Positions 33,201 through 43,245 are shown, counted from the first letter of the stretch. The stretch is 64,000 nucleotides of DNA from Vesta saturnalis (GCA_036346205.1 JARFJB010001987.1:767501-831500), one strand, 5' to 3'. The notes: generated by a model from the letters alone, not told the origin. Program-made: numbers and translations.

Positions 33201-35965
33201 GTTTAACACAATATTTTGAGTTTCTGCTACTGCGCACGATAGCGTGAACAGTAAAATAGTATCAAACATGGATGCCAGATGATAACAACACTGGGTGTTT
33301 TATGTAAAAGTTCAGTAATAATTACTCTAAATTTGGTTAAAATATGTGCACAAAATGTTAGCTAATGGTTTGATTAAATTATAACAGTTCTACTGTAGTG
33401 AAATCTTTAAGAAAGTTAAATGGATTCGGATATCAATATGACACATATTGTAACAAAGGTAAACAGTTTATTAAAATTCTTTGTAATATGGTTAATTTAA
33501 ATGCACTTTTGTGTAGATGCTGTAGTGATCCCTGCTGAAGGCAGGTATAACAATGGTAGGTTCGAAAGTAAACTCAGCAATACAATGTTTATTAGTACAT
33601 GCAATAATGGAATAATCTGACCTGATGTTGAACGAATACTTGACCCTTAATTAGAACAGCTTAAATTCCATCATCAAAATATCCAGTGACAATGTAACAT
33701 AACGATAACAAGACAAAAGTAATTGAAGCACATCGACCAGTCATTTACGAGCAGTCCCAGTTAAGAGAACAGCGTAGCAAAACCAAAAGCGAGACGAAAA
33801 GGTACATAACGTATAATCATAACGCACCAATAAAGAAAAGAGAAGGGGATATAATAACAACTTATTCATATAACGTTTTAACTCTGTAGATCGAAGACGA
33901 ACTCTATGTGATGATTTAACACGAACTGGTCAAATTATAATTCTTTTAGGAAATAGTATTTAATTATCGTATTTTAAGCCTGAAAGAAAGATTCTAATTA
34001 CAACGAAGTGGAAAGAAGCAAAGCAAACTTACCAACTTTTTGTGCAAGTAACATTTTTTTACACCTGCATCAGTAGCGATTATATTACTTTACAAAGCAA
34101 AGAAATATTTTCTATGAAAAATTGTCATTTAAACAGGCGTTATACACCAAAGAAAAGAGCAACAAGAGAAATTTTTCTAAACTGAGTCACATCACAAAAA
34201 ATGGCCGTTTTAGAAAGACCACACCTTAGGAAAAGGTATTTAACAGAATTCTCTTATCAAATTTAGTTATAATCAAAATGTTATCCGTACGTATTTCAAT
34301 AAAGAATTGTTAATATGAAACTTATTTAATGGTAACACCAGTGGTGATTCAACAAAGTAATAGATATCTATAAAATGGTATGAATTTGAAACTAACCAGA
34401 ACCCACGTACATCCGATAGATGGTACTAGTAGGTTTATTTAGAACTTTTATAAAGTAAAAAAAATAATTTAATCAATTATGATTTTTAATCGGAACTATT
34501 TGTGTATATCGACTAACCACAAAGAACACATGGAAACTAACAACAATCTGTGTGATTGTATAATATGGCAATTTCAATAAGAACTGAATATCCAACATTC
34601 TTAAAAATCAATGTGTAGAAGGACGAAAAGATACAAAAATACACATTTTCCTTTTCATTAAAGCAGAGCCATCTGCATACTAATACATTAAAAAACTGTT
34701 TACACTGAAAACTAAAGCAGCATTTACTTTCTAAAATCTACATTTCACAAAAGTCTGCTTTCATTCACCCCTTAATCAATTGACCTGAATATTCTCTAAA
34801 AGGGACATATCTTGTAATATGCGAACATAAATACAAATTATAAGATATTTCGTAATTGATTTCAAATTAGACACTTTATGCACCTCATGGAAATTACGAG
34901 ATGTCATAATTATCCTACATAGTAAAATAATCTGGTCATTCAGTTCACACAAATTGCAAGACAACTGCTTGACGGATTTCAATGATTTTTTTTTGATATT
35001 AAGGTAATTTTGAGTAGAAAGAAATAATGGAGCCAGAATTTTATTCTAAGGTTTTAATTTTTTTGGAAAAGCTTAGCAGCTGACGCTAATATTGTTGTTC
35101 ATTTACGTATATACGTTTGTATTTAATTTATTATGCGTTTTATTATCATCAATAAATTTAATTTTAAACGCAAAATTTTGCGGTGAAAAAGCTAGTGTGA
35201 TGTTTTCTTACACACACTTTATACATTCGAGTAATAATAAATGTTGCTATAGTTAAAATATAATCATGCCTCTTTTTTTAACTCTAACTCTTGACTTAAT
35301 TCCTTAAGACCCTCCACACCCTCCAGGCTACCCTTTCCTAATGAAACGGCTTGTACAAGCAATTGGGTTGCATGTAAATACTGCTTTTTTGATAAATGAT
35401 TTGAAATCTGATTAGGTACTTCCATCATTTTCTCTCTAAAACACTGACGGTAATAAAGGCAAACTAACAAGTTTCAACTTACACTTCCTCTAATAGCTGT
35501 AACATATATTTATACTCAAGCCCTTCCAACCACAATTTCTTAAGTTCATCTCGATGACAGCGTAATAAAGTTTTACATGCTTTTAAATTTTCCTTAACAG
35601 TATGTATTTTGTCCCTTGATTCATTTATTTCTTGTGACAGAACACTGAATAATTGCATTACCTGCAATGTAATTGAACGGAATCACTGTTGTGGATGAGT
35701 TACAAATACCTTCGTTAAATTGTTTTCATGTTTTAAGATAAGTTCGTCTAATTTTCTATCACTCTGCTTGTATTCGCTCTCTAACTTTGCCTTTTCTCTG
35801 TCTCTTTGCTCATTTGTTTCACTCGCTGATAATGTGCGAATAACTGACATTAAAAGGCCACTCTGTAATGTATAAAAAAATTAAAAGACGCAATTGCAAT
35901 TTTGTTATTACCGTTTCTTTTATAGGTTTAACTCCTCTTGGAGGTTTTATTGGTGGTTGTTCCAT
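14527..35965 (-). CDS. Sec8: exocyst complex component Sec8 (EXOC4), 15 exons
   Basis: Sec8 is a subunit of the eight-protein exocyst, which tethers secretory vesicles to the plasma membrane. Exons, 5' to 3': 35912-35965, 35710-35862, 35483-35661, 35270-35435, 31387-31580, 31201-31336, 30811-31086, 30638-30759, 30391-30591, 30175-30343, 15678-15898, 15385-15628, 14994-15332, 14748-14954, 14527-14703. They sum to 2838 nt, 945 codons plus stop, close to the usual family length. All phases close. The start is MEQPPIKPPRG at 35965, followed by TSGLLMSVI. Diagnostic stretches include ELKKLWLEGLEYKY, KKQYLHATQLL, LQLLLNDYLDIQN, DEDISRFLKSLPNW, YIFEGLGHL and GIQRMCRN. Intron 4 uses a GC donor and intron 13 is only 39 nt. 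Both junctions keep exact colinearity with animal Sec8. Intron 10 (14.3 kb) is filled with transposons. The terminal Thr-Val tail of vertebrates is echoed by GVTV. Confidence 0.95.
14955..14993 (-). other. 39-nt intron of Sec8
   Basis: On the minus strand it starts GTAAGAGTAG and ends GTTAG. It is a multiple of three but holds an in-frame TAG, so retention would truncate the protein. Removal joins RKCK to YIFEGLGHL. Confidence 0.85.
15970..15977. repeat. hAT target-site duplication, left
   Basis: CATCTATG, repeated exactly at 20944-20951. Confidence 0.95.
17001..17267. mobile_element. MITE-like insertion inside the hAT 5' region
   Basis: Terminal inverted repeats of about 31 bp (17001-17031, 17237-17267; start TGGCAGACCTTACACGGTCA) bound a 267-bp sequence rich in nested GATC/CGCGATCC palindromes. 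One is a perfect 22-bp palindrome at 17020-17041. There is no ORF and no clear TSD. Confidence 0.65.
17536..20387 (+). pseudogene. hAT transposase (ZMYM/52K-repressor-like), broken
   Basis: The first ORF (17536-18273) begins MEMFSKPKQPSG. It has an acidic middle and a TTF-type zinc finger (SFCNLFYYRLAKNG...FCFCCKIF...KHSDWRH). After a frameshift near 18275 the reading continues with ISRVLMNEKRR and DVSYLGKTIQ. After another shift near 18590 comes a long ORF (to 19672) with GQGYDNGANMKG and PCSCHSLNLVV, the catalytic-domain blocks. A canonical GT-AG intron (19668-20098) then joins PKEG to KKYPMDVLNF. The last exon holds the hAT dimerisation region with SVASAERSFSKLKLIK, and stops at 20387. At least two frame breaks make it non-functional. 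Confidence 0.9.
20944..20951. repeat. hAT target-site duplication, right
   Basis: CATCTATG, the partner of 15970-15977. Confidence 0.95.
20952..22050. other. Sec8 intron 10 sequence, no gene seen
   Basis: AT-rich intronic DNA. Minus-strand ORFs at 21768-22204 have no recognisable domain and the last overlaps a mariner relic on the other strand. Confidence 0.45.
22060..22236 (+). pseudogene. mariner transposase fragment, 5' piece
   Basis: In shifting frames it reads LLAPEQKLLRKEVCQ, then ALANDDNYFTRIVTGDNTWI ending FH and a stop. The IVTGDxTW block carries the first catalytic Asp of classical mariner. The rest of the gene resumes at about 24290, beyond an insertion with a 12-bp TSD. Confidence 0.7.
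22237..22248. repeat. target-site duplication, left
   Basis: GGAATCATAAAA, repeated exactly at 24278-24289. It brackets the second tRNA-containing retroposon. Confidence 0.75.
22343..22416 (-). tRNA. tRNA-like sequence (inverted unit)
   Basis: The minus-strand cloverleaf is close to 5694-5767. D-arm GCGCAGTTGGTTAGCGC, loop CTAGCAA and T-arm GTAGGTTCAAATCCTAC are kept, but the acceptor 5' strand ACCTTAA mismatches TCGAGGT and the anticodon stem has T-to-C. It is a degenerate copy, part of the retroposon. Confidence 0.5.
22476..22542 (+). tRNA. tRNA-like sequence, 5'-truncated (direct unit)
   Basis: It keeps D-arm to T-arm of the same sequence (loop CTAGCAA, GGTTCAAATCC), but the acceptor 5' strand is lost at the inversion junction. 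Confidence 0.5.
22640..24140 (+). pseudogene. non-LTR retrotransposon, family 1 copy B (longest RT)
   Basis: The best-preserved copy of the family. An ORF of 435 codons (22776-24083) carries NQQLLTFLETNKLL, GFRQSRST, LDISKAFDQVWHKC (RT motif A), NAGVPQGSVIAPTLFLLY (motif B) and motif C. The expected FADD reads FDDG, with one residue lost. Thumb (KFNANKT) and C-terminal TASKLWNDLPSS regions follow, then a ~55-bp 3' UTR and a run of A. Upstream (22640-22775) VQPIPKKGDKTD-like sequence lies in another frame. The endonuclease is missing (5' truncation). It is inserted inside the tRNA-containing retroposon. Confidence 0.9.
24290..24640 (+). pseudogene. mariner transposase fragment, 3' piece
   Basis: The reading at about 24472-24615 is NCRVHKARVVQIIIANCAF, then TELPHSPYSS, LTPCDF and NYKQLKEHLI before a stop. 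It is the end of the classical mariner catalytic domain. The usual SPDLAPSD block is changed to SSHLTPCD, and the second-Asp HDNA is corrupted. Together with 22060-22236 it is one mariner copy split by the retroposon. Confidence 0.75.
24641..25940. other. Sec8 intron 10 sequence, no gene seen
   Basis: Short overlapping ORFs on both strands (24921-25201, 25356-25556) have no recognisable domains. Confidence 0.45.
25945..26003 (-). ncRNA. hammerhead-ribozyme-like motif beside the Penelope-like element
   Basis: The minus strand holds CTGATGA, a possible weak stem II (CGAAA...TTTCCG), then GAAACGTC, in the order of a minimal type I hammerhead. Such motifs are known in the pseudo-LTRs of Penelope-like elements. 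Stem III would be minimal and stem I is not clearly paired, so activity is doubtful. Confidence 0.35.
26028..26105 (-). other. tRNA-like block (box A and box B) next to the Penelope-like 3' end
   Basis: On the minus strand, ATTACTC and GAGTAGT could form an acceptor stem around TGGCTCAGCGG (box A consensus) and AGTTCAAATCT (box B). The anticodon arm does not fold cleanly. The first ~50 bases recur in the other orientation at 28204-28255, after the opposite 3' end of the same element. Confidence 0.45.
26125..26174. repeat. (TA)n microsatellite
   Basis: About 25 TA units at the inner edge of the inverted Penelope-like fragment. Confidence 0.9.
26176..26392 (-). pseudogene. inverted partial Penelope-like copy
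   Basis: The minus-strand reading LDEFLDHLN...SIKFTMEFESEQKL, then NDNTFTT and YRKPTHTGRY matches 27370-27540 of the main copy. It then jumps by internal deletion to sequence matching 28125-28180. It points away from the main copy, giving a head-to-head arrangement. Confidence 0.75.
26393..28203 (+). pseudogene. Penelope-like element: reverse transcriptase plus GIY-YIG endonuclease
   Basis: Segments in several frames give a Penelope-type order. They are LDQGLYYGITTSYIPKVDL, KILPADKGNATEVMDKDTY (26640), a finger region with PIVSSINSP, EEILVSFDIVSLVTNVPTDK (motif A) and GSPLSPIVSNIY (motif B). The 228-codon ORF 27267-27953 follows, with RYVDDTFVV (motif C) and FLDILVYRND. After a frame break come SVYNLPCE, SSRPLKVR, AEHIWTEDHRIQ and MKPMWIPIMREE, a worn GIY-YIG endonuclease. 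A (TA)n tract interrupts the RT between motif B and motif C. The copy is non-functional. Confidence 0.85.
27226..27268. repeat. (TA)n microsatellite inside the RT
   Basis: About 21 TA units at the codons that normally read IYM after motif B. They probably grew from that short TA-rich stretch by slippage. Confidence 0.85.
28380..29331 (+). pseudogene. mariner-like transposase relic (internally deleted)
   Basis: A worn N-terminus (CELHPDRPAISQIVV, KKKFREYGHLR) precedes an ORF at 28747-29331. That ORF contains NRQNCWYW, WMMEVHTQ, KMNVWCGI and LYFQQDGAPPNYSATV (second Asp), then C-terminal KSKVYVNKPKNI and VHGGRFEHFI. The WPPRSPDL-type block with the third Asp is deleted between KRHTTTF and SGVLKSKVYV. 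Family and layout match the 37.6 kb element. No TIRs found. Confidence 0.8.
29332..30174. other. Sec8 intron 10 sequence, no gene seen
   Basis: AT-rich. A minus-strand ORF at 29635-29877 has no recognisable domain. Confidence 0.45.
31142..31165. repeat. 9-bp inverted repeat in Sec8 intron 6
   Basis: GTTACGTCA and TGACGTAAC arms with a 6-nt loop, inside the 114-nt intron 31087-31200. Each arm contains a bZIP/CRE-half-site-like TGACGTAA. Confidence 0.6.
31581..35269 (-). other. Sec8 intron 4 (3.7 kb, GC donor)
   Basis: The donor is AAAGAG then GCATGA, and the acceptor ends TTTTTAG before HLHLQLVSEL. I see no coding exon, transposase or RNA gene inside. Only short unsupported ORFs occur (32313-32543, 33049-33237, 34776-34982). 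Confidence 0.75.
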
Positions 35966-37086
35966 TTTTAGAGTCTAATAATTCAGTTTATTAACACATA
36001 ACCTAAATATCATAATAAACCACCTTAAATTATGGCAGTGGTCCTTATACCTCCGCTGGGTTTTTACCACTAACCATAGATATCTATGCCACTAACATTT
36101 TTTTAACACTTTTGCAAGTTAACTTAACTTTGCTTTGTGTAATAATTTTCAACGGTGTCACGTTTCATGCACCTTTGCATCTGTCTCATACCGTAAACCG
36201 GGCTTTGATCAAAGTAAAAACATTTTTGTCGATAACTTACAATAAGAAAAAAACTGTTTTTCCAGTTTATATGTTTAGACTTTTTGTATTGATTTGCATA
36301 ATAAAATAAAGCACGCTGCGTTCAATATGCATCCACAGACCACTGTGCACTCTGCATTCATCCTATTATCTTTTACACCATATTCTACCGCCATTTTCAC
36401 CCATAACAAAATCAAACGTTTGCAGAGAATGGAATAACTGTGGTAATAGTTTTAAGGAGTAGTTATAAAGTCACAAATAGGACACTGTGTCGCTTTCTTA
36501 GGATTTTGCTGTTACGGTTTAATTCTTGTGGTTTAGTGTCGCTTATTAGTTTGGGCTCAACTGTAAAATTAATAATATAGTCGATAAACGGAAATGTTAT
36601 AATTAAACGTAAATTAAAACAAAATGTTTCTTTCCTATTTAATTAAAGCCCTTAATATATCATCCCTATACATGACGATTCTTTAACCCTTAAATTAATC
36701 TTTAATTACATGGCTGTAAAACCATCATTACATTCCTTAAGACTACCCTGCCTACGAACACTACGAAGTGAAAATGTGGCAGGAAGCCTGTTAGAATAAG
36801 AAGTAATTATTGAATCCGAGGTTATGATTGATGAGTATCATTGATAATTGTAAAATAGAGTTGTAAAGTTTTGTTCATAACCAAAATAGGCAACACTGTA
36901 ACACAAAAACAATCATCTGTGTCAGGTGGACTTCTACAATTCATGTCGGATAGAGGTTAATCGACTATATGTCGATATATACTTAAAAAAAATTCGAAAG
37001 ATATCTGCGAAACTATGTCAAACTTCGTAAAATGGGGCAATAAGTCGATTTAGGAAAAAAAAGTCGAGTGTATAACCTTCTACACC

Positions 37087-37090
<4 letters not shown>
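35966..37090. other. Sec8 upstream region, no gene seen
   Basis: It would include the Sec8 promoter and 5' UTR. No TATA or initiator could be assigned with confidence. A short ORF (36112-36309) has no domain. Confidence 0.4.

Positions 37091-37166
<76 letters not shown>
37091..37166. repeat. (TA)n microsatellite
   Basis: About 38 TA units, ending exactly where the 82-bp TIR of the next element begins. Confidence 0.9.
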
Positions 37167-37170
<4 letters not shown>

Positions 37171-37555
37171 TGATTTGGTCATAAGTAATGGCCCGCATAC
37201 GTGTAGGCAACCAACATCCCTCTTCGCCGATGCTGTCCGAAAATGTTTAGCTTGGAATTCTCACCATTATGCTTATATTTTGTATTTTTTTGACTTAGGT
37301 ATTTAAAGTTTAGTTTAATTTATTGAACCTAAACCTTAATTTATATATTGTACTCTTTACAATGTTTCAACGCTTATTTGTATTTCCACACATCTGTATG
37401 CGAATCTTGAAATCACATTACTGAATATAATCACTAACGCATTAATTCATTAATATCTCCATTCATTTCCTGAATTGATAATATTCTAATGGATTTATAA
37501 TATTACATTAATTAAATGACTGGTCTATCTTTACGTAATTTCAAATTACCTAATA

Positions 37556-38848
37556 AAGGGTGATTCAAAATGCGCGCCGGTTTTAATTATAACAAAAAAC
37601 AAAGTTTATTTTAAAAAATCATTTACGAAAGACACAGAGCTGTTAATCAAACCTTCACAATTTAGGAATGGAAAATCACATCGGGCATATGTCCCCCTCT
37701 ACTTTGCTGGCAGGCCAAAACTCTCTTCCTGAAATTGTTGATTACAGCTTCACAAACTTGCACGTCAATTTCGTTGATAACTCGTCGAATTTCTTCCTTT
37801 AACTCGCGGGTGTCTCGGGGTTTATTGACATAAACCAATGATTTGACATAACCCCAAAGAAAAAAATCGCATGAGGTTAAATCACACGACCTTGGTGGCC
37901 ATTGCTGGTCACCACGAAGTGAGATGAGCCGATCCGGGAATTTCTCAAGCAGCAATGCAATGGTTTCAGCGGAAGTGTGACATGTGGCGCCATCTTGCTG
38001 AAACCATAACTGTTGAATGTCCATTGCATCGATATGAGTCCAAAAAAACTCTTATCATCGTGCGGTATCGGTATCTATTAACTGTTATAGCTTGTCCTGC
38101 CTCATCTTTAAAAAAATAAGGACCGATGACCCCACCCGCCCAAAATCCACACCAAACCGTCACTCTCTGCGGATGCATTTCTTTTTCATGAATCGATTGA
38201 GGACTTTCTGATCCCCAAATACGGCACTTTTGCTTATTGACAAATCCATTTAAATGGAAATGGAAAATGATTTTCCTCGCAACGCCGTCGTCCCCCTGTT
38301 GTCTTCTCAGAACCTTGTCAACAAATTCTCGTCTCCTTTGGTGATCGAGCACCTTAAGTTCGTAGGTTAATTGGATTTTGTAGGGATGGTAATGAAGATA
38401 CTTCACAAGAATTCTCCGCAGTGAAGAATACCCTATGCCCAATTGTTGGGAACGACGTCGAACCGATTTCTGTGGGCTATTATTGACATTATCACGAACC
38501 ACAGCAATGTTTTCAACAGACCGGCCAGATCTGGGACGACCAGAATTTTTAATGTTGAGTGTTAATCCTGTTTCAATAAACAGTCTGCGCACTGTTGATT
38601 AATTCGGAGCTTCATTACGCCCGAAAATCGCACGAAGTCGCCGGACAGTTTCTGCAAAACTTTCTCCGTTTTGAAAAAAACGTTTTCACGATTAACACAC
38701 GTTGTTCAGTAGAAAAGCGTTCCATTTTGACACACAAAATGAAATCGGAATATTAGCAGATGTCAACTTTATAAACAACTATGTTGCTAAGCAACAAACT
38801 ACAAAATAGCGAGGGATTCAAAACCGGCGCGCTTTTTGAATCACCCTT
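37556..38848 (-). mobile_element. mariner-like element, nested
   Basis: Ends AAGGGTGATTCAAAATGCGC and the mirrored GCGCTTTTTGAATCACCCTT bound 1293 bp. The left flank is TA and the right flank CA, a decayed TA duplication. It carries a minus-strand transposase relic. Confidence 0.85.
37662..38725 (-). pseudogene. mariner-like transposase, lacking first catalytic motif
   Basis: It starts MERFSTEQRVLIVKTFF at 38725. A one-base insertion in a T/A run shifts the frame, and the reading resumes with NGESFAETVRRLRAIFGRNE, a stop, then VRRLFIETG (38592). HTH-like GRPRSGRSVENI and QQLGIGYSSLRRIL follow. Where the family has a SDEA first-Asp motif the sequence reads KIIFHFHLNG, so four codons are deleted. 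The second Asp (FQQDGATCHT) and third (WPPRSCDLTSCDFFLWGY) are present after another frameshift near 38024. Inactive. Confidence 0.88.
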
Positions 38849-39377
38849 CATTTAAGCAGGATGTGTCTATTACTTTATCGTTTACGCTTAATTTGTTAGT
38901 CACGTGTTTATACAAATATTTTTGTAGAAAGACAAGTTGTATAGAGATTCTGTATTGTATCACATAAATATACTGCTTTCACCGGATATTAAAAATGCGT
39001 AATCGTGATAACGATATTATTTGTTGTTTTTCTCTAATTAATAATAAATATAGATAATAAAGGATTGACTGCATCCCTTCTCGATGCAAACATTTTTGTG
39101 TGGCATCGGCGAAGTGGGATGTTGGTTGCCTACACGTATGCGGGCCATTATTTATGACCAAAACAGTACATTGGAAGGTAAAAATTTATTTTAAAATGCA
39201 TTCTATTGCAACTTTTTCTTATGGGAATTAGCTGTAATGAGAATTTAATTTTGTGAAATGGGATTTTAAAAAAATCAATACGTCACATATGGCTTGACAT
39301 GTCTGTAAATATTTTTTAAATATGTGTAAGTTATTTGATTGTCATCTAATTAATTTATAAAATGTGGAAATAAAGTA

Positions 39378-42072
39378 ATGACAATGACTGAAAGCACTGA
39401 GAACAGCTCTATATCAGAAATAATCCATGTGGTACATGAACCAACAACTTGCACAGTAAATTGTAATGGTGAAAGTGACTGTGAAACACTTGCAACAGAA
39501 TCGGTTATTTCAGATGGAGATGGTAAGAAAAACACTTAATTTTAAGATGTTACAATACTAATACCATATTAGATATCAGTGAAGAGATTAAAAAAGAACA
39601 ATATCCTGAAACGGACCAGACTGAAAACCTGAGTTTAGAAGATTATCGAAAACATTTAAATAACTGCTTTCACAATATTAATGCATTAGATCATAAATGT
39701 TTAATTTTGAATGAAACATGTAAAGAATTACAAAAAAAACTTGAACTGGTACGTATTATTAATATTAAAACATATTTTTATAACTGTTTGTAACAGACAA
39801 CGAAGCAGCATTTAGCTGCCGTAAAAGAAAAGGAAACGATGGTGATAAAATATGCCATAAGTGAAAAAACTGTTTTAGAATTAAAATCTGCAAAAGAAAA
39901 TGCAGAAAAGAAACTTAAAGAGGCTAATCGTGAAAATGATATTTTACAACATAAGGTATCTAGTACGTTTTCAGAAAAGAATCGAATTTGCCAAATATTA
40001 GATAATAAGGTACACTATATTCACTATTCTTCATTAATTTTACATTTTAAATTGTAGTCTTATGAACTTAAATCTAGTCAACAAGAGATTGAAAAATTGA
40101 AAAGTGATCTTAATAATTTAGAAACGAAAATGAAATGGCTGCAAAATAATTTACGAACTGAAATGGATTTACGAGCGGTAATTCGTGTTTGCATTATTCA
40201 TTATAATTACAGTTAATTTTTAGGAGGGCGATAAAAAAATTGAGACTTTATCGGCTGGTTTACAAGATCATGTTACTCAAATAGACCAAATAAAGCAAAA
40301 CACGGAAGAAGCGATGAAGAGTTTTTTACTGTCGCAGGAAAATCGGGCTGTTGTACTTGATCAACAACTAAAAGAGCAACAGGCTAGCTTAATTCTATTA
40401 CGGCATGATCGGGATGATAGAGAGAAACAAATTAAAACTTTACAAGCTGAATTAGAACGGTTACAGTCTAAGCAAAATGAAACTCTACAAGAAAACAATA
40501 CTCTCTCTGTAAAAGTACAACATTTAGAAAGGGAACGATTAGAAATGGAGCAACGGCTTAGCGAATTAAGAGCTTGTGCCGATCAACAACGACAAGATGC
40601 TGCTGATTTAATAACGAAAACCGCGCAATTAGAAAAACTTAAATTTCAAATACAAAGGTAAGGATTGAATTTAGTTAATGTCAATTAATGTTAGCTTTTA
40701 GTGAGCAAGAACAGTTAACGGCATATAAGGAACAAATGTCTTTGTTGAAGAATCGCAATACTGAATTAGAATCGGATATGGAATTGTGTCGAGACCGTGA
40801 AGCAGAAATGTTATTGTTTACCCAACAGCTCACTGATAAAAATGTTCGACTTCAATCAGAATTTACGGCAATGGAAACTAAGGTAAATACTATTTTCAAA
40901 ACTCCCATTTTTAAATATGAATTTTTAAGGTCCAACAATTGACGTGTGAACAAACACTTTTACGGAGAGCAACAAAAGAGCAAGAAACAAAAGTGGGAAT
41001 TTTATCTAAACAATTGGTAGAAGAGCACAATAAATCAGGGGACGAAATTTTAGATTTGAAATCTCAATTGATCGAAAAGACAAATTTAAATGATACTCTT
41101 ACTCAAGAAATTTCGTTTCAAAAGGGCGAGAATAGTGTTATTAAGAGAAAGTTGGAATTCTCCCTTAAGGTATTGATAAATTTTAAAATAAATTCTGACT
41201 AAAAATTATTCATTTTAGGAAGTGAATAAAGAATTACAACATTGTCGTAAAAAGATCGAGCAATATGAAACGGCAAGTAACAGTAGTAATAGTTCGAGTA
41301 CATCTTTAAATGGAATAGATCAGCAAATGCCACATGATTCTATAAATGATCAAGTTAAAGTTATTCAACCGGAGGGTACGATTGATAAGCAAACGTTAAT
41401 AGAGCATATTGTAAAACTGCAACGAATTAGTGCTAGGAAATCAGAAAAAATTGATTTTCTTGAGGAACATATTAACACTTTAGTTAGTGAATTACAAAGA
41501 AAAACTCAACTTTTACAGAATTACATGATGCGTGAATCAACCGGTACAATGACTTCAAATAAAATGGATAACAATAAGGTACGTTTTCTTATATAAACTA
41601 ATTGCATTAACATGATGGAGTGTGTTAAATTATCTAAATATTCTCAAACTTTAATTTGCTTAAATTTATTCCGCTTATTCTATTTCATGCATGCTTACAT
41701 ACTGTTTAGACCTCTAAATTATGGTAAGTGAATCATAAATTGTTTAAAATTTCATGCAATATTGTAGAATTGGTTTTTTCATAGGCGCACATAGCGAAAT
41801 TTAACGGAGTGATGGCATCCATGTATGGCTCACGAACGGCTGATAATAATTTAACCTTAGAATTATCCCTAGATATAAATCGTAAGCTACAAGCCGTACT
41901 TGAAGATGCCTTGCTTAAAAATATAATGTTAAAAGTATGTATAATTTAAAATCGTAAAACATTAATGCAACTGATTATTGTTAACTAATTATTATTTTAG
42001 GAAAATGTCGACACACTGGGTGCTGAGATTGATAAATTAAATAATCTTCTAAAGTCTTCTAGTTCTCTATAG
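39378..42072 (+). CDS. CCDC186: CCDC186/Golgin104-like coiled-coil protein, 10 exons
   Basis: Orthologs (human CCDC186, fly Golgin104, worm CCCP-1) are long coiled coils at the trans-Golgi that act with Rab2 in dense-core-vesicle maturation. Exons: 39378-39522, 39573-39748, 39797-40009, 40058-40177, 40224-40657, 40702-40882, 40930-41169, 41219-41578, 41785-41934, 42001-42072. They total 2091 nt, 696 codons plus stop, with all phases closing and GT-AG introns of 44-206 nt. The N-terminus (MTMTESTENSSISEI) is low-complexity. From about residue 70 to 580 it is heptad-like coiled coil rich in E, K, Q and L. The C-terminus is the conserved signature: KSEKIDFLEEHI, GVMASMYGSR, TLELSLDINRKLQAVLED and NIMLKENVDTLG. 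It is head-to-head with Sec8. Confidence 0.92.
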
Positions 42073-42393
42073 CGTTGATTAGCATCATAAATATCAAAGT
42101 ATTATAATATGCAGAAGTGTACCTTCACGTTAAATAATATGATTTTTGTCTATCATTATCACAATATTACTTCGTTTTTGTGTTTGGGTCCTATATATTT
42201 GCATTCCATAAAATGAGAAATATGAATGATAATCACAATACAAGCAAATGCATGGTGAATGATTCGCTCAAAACATGTTATTTTTCATATACAATTGTAC
42301 AAATTGGTTAATTCCATATTTTTCTATTATAAATATATATTTAAGTACTTAAGTTATTTTGTTTTAAACAAATATTGTTCATGTAAAAATTAA

Positions 42394-42399
42394 AATAAA
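42394..42399 (+). terminator. poly(A) signal of the CCDC186-like gene
   Basis: AATAAA about 320 bp after the stop codon, the best candidate before LINE copy C begins. Confidence 0.5.
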
Positions 42400-42499
42400 A
42401 TATGTATGTTATGATTATTTTTTATATAAACATGTAATGGTTTATATTTATTATTTCACCAGTTCATTACCGAGCTAGTTGGATCTGTGGTAACACAAT

Positions 42500-43245
42500 C
42501 TGCAATATAGATGAATGTGGGTTGCCCAAGTTTGTATGACAAGTGAAGATTTATATTGCATATTGATTATGTGAATAAGCAAACTGTATTTATAGCAAAA
42601 ATGTGGCCTAAGATGGTATCAAAGAATGTAATTCTGCAGCACAGTAGCCATTCTAATACTGATAGTACAAAGAATGAATTGAAACAATTCTTCTATGCTC
42701 AAGGGTCAGAAGTTGTGGACATTTATTTACGTCTAATCACTTTTCTTTTAATGTGATCAATAATATCAAGAGCATATTGGAGACACCAACCCAGAGGTGT
42801 GAATGAGGTCGAATTTGGGCCTTATGTAACGGAAAGAGTTGTCGGGATGCAAAATACTACTTAGATCTGTACAAAAAGCTGCTTTAATAGCTGACAGAAG
42901 ATGGTCAACCCACGAAAGATTCCACGAGACTGTCATTCCCAACGTAGTAATAGAGTTTGAAAACTTAAGATCTAAGCCATTCATACTTGCAATAGGAAAT
43001 GATCGATCTTTTTTGGTGAACACAAGGCGGCATTGAGTTTTATTAGCATTCAATTTATCTAGATTATTATTTCCCCAATCAAGGATACGTTGAATATCTT
43101 TGTGATTGAACTGACCGTTTCCGATTTAATGTCATAATTTGAGATAGAAGGTGGATTACTATTATGAGTAGGCCGAGATGAACTATAATGACGAGTACTG
43201 TTATCAGCAAAGAAATGGATACTGTCGTCGAAGAAATATTTATGT
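42500..43245 (-). pseudogene. non-LTR retrotransposon, family 1 copy C
   Basis: The minus-strand thumb region (42766-43053: NANKTQCRLVFTKKDRSF, GLDLKFSNSITTLGM) and worn C-terminal sequence match copies A and B. Both ends are truncated, and several stops and small deletions are present. Confidence 0.8.

Larger units (their letters stand above)
37167..39169. mobile_element. non-autonomous DNA transposon with 82-bp TIRs, host of a nested mariner
   Basis: 37167-37248 and 39088-39169 are inverted copies (start GTACTGATTTGGTCATAAGT) with only a few mismatches. The left end abuts (TA)n and no longer TSD is clear. Without the nested mariner (37556-38848) the element is about 710 bp with no ORF. It lies in the head-to-head gap between Sec8 and the CCDC186-like gene, ending about 210 bp before the latter's start codon. 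Confidence 0.8.

Noticed and set aside
37013..37210. ORF with long Ile-Tyr repeats (also 26042-26245)
   Set aside because: It is the translation of (TA)n microsatellites, not a protein gene.
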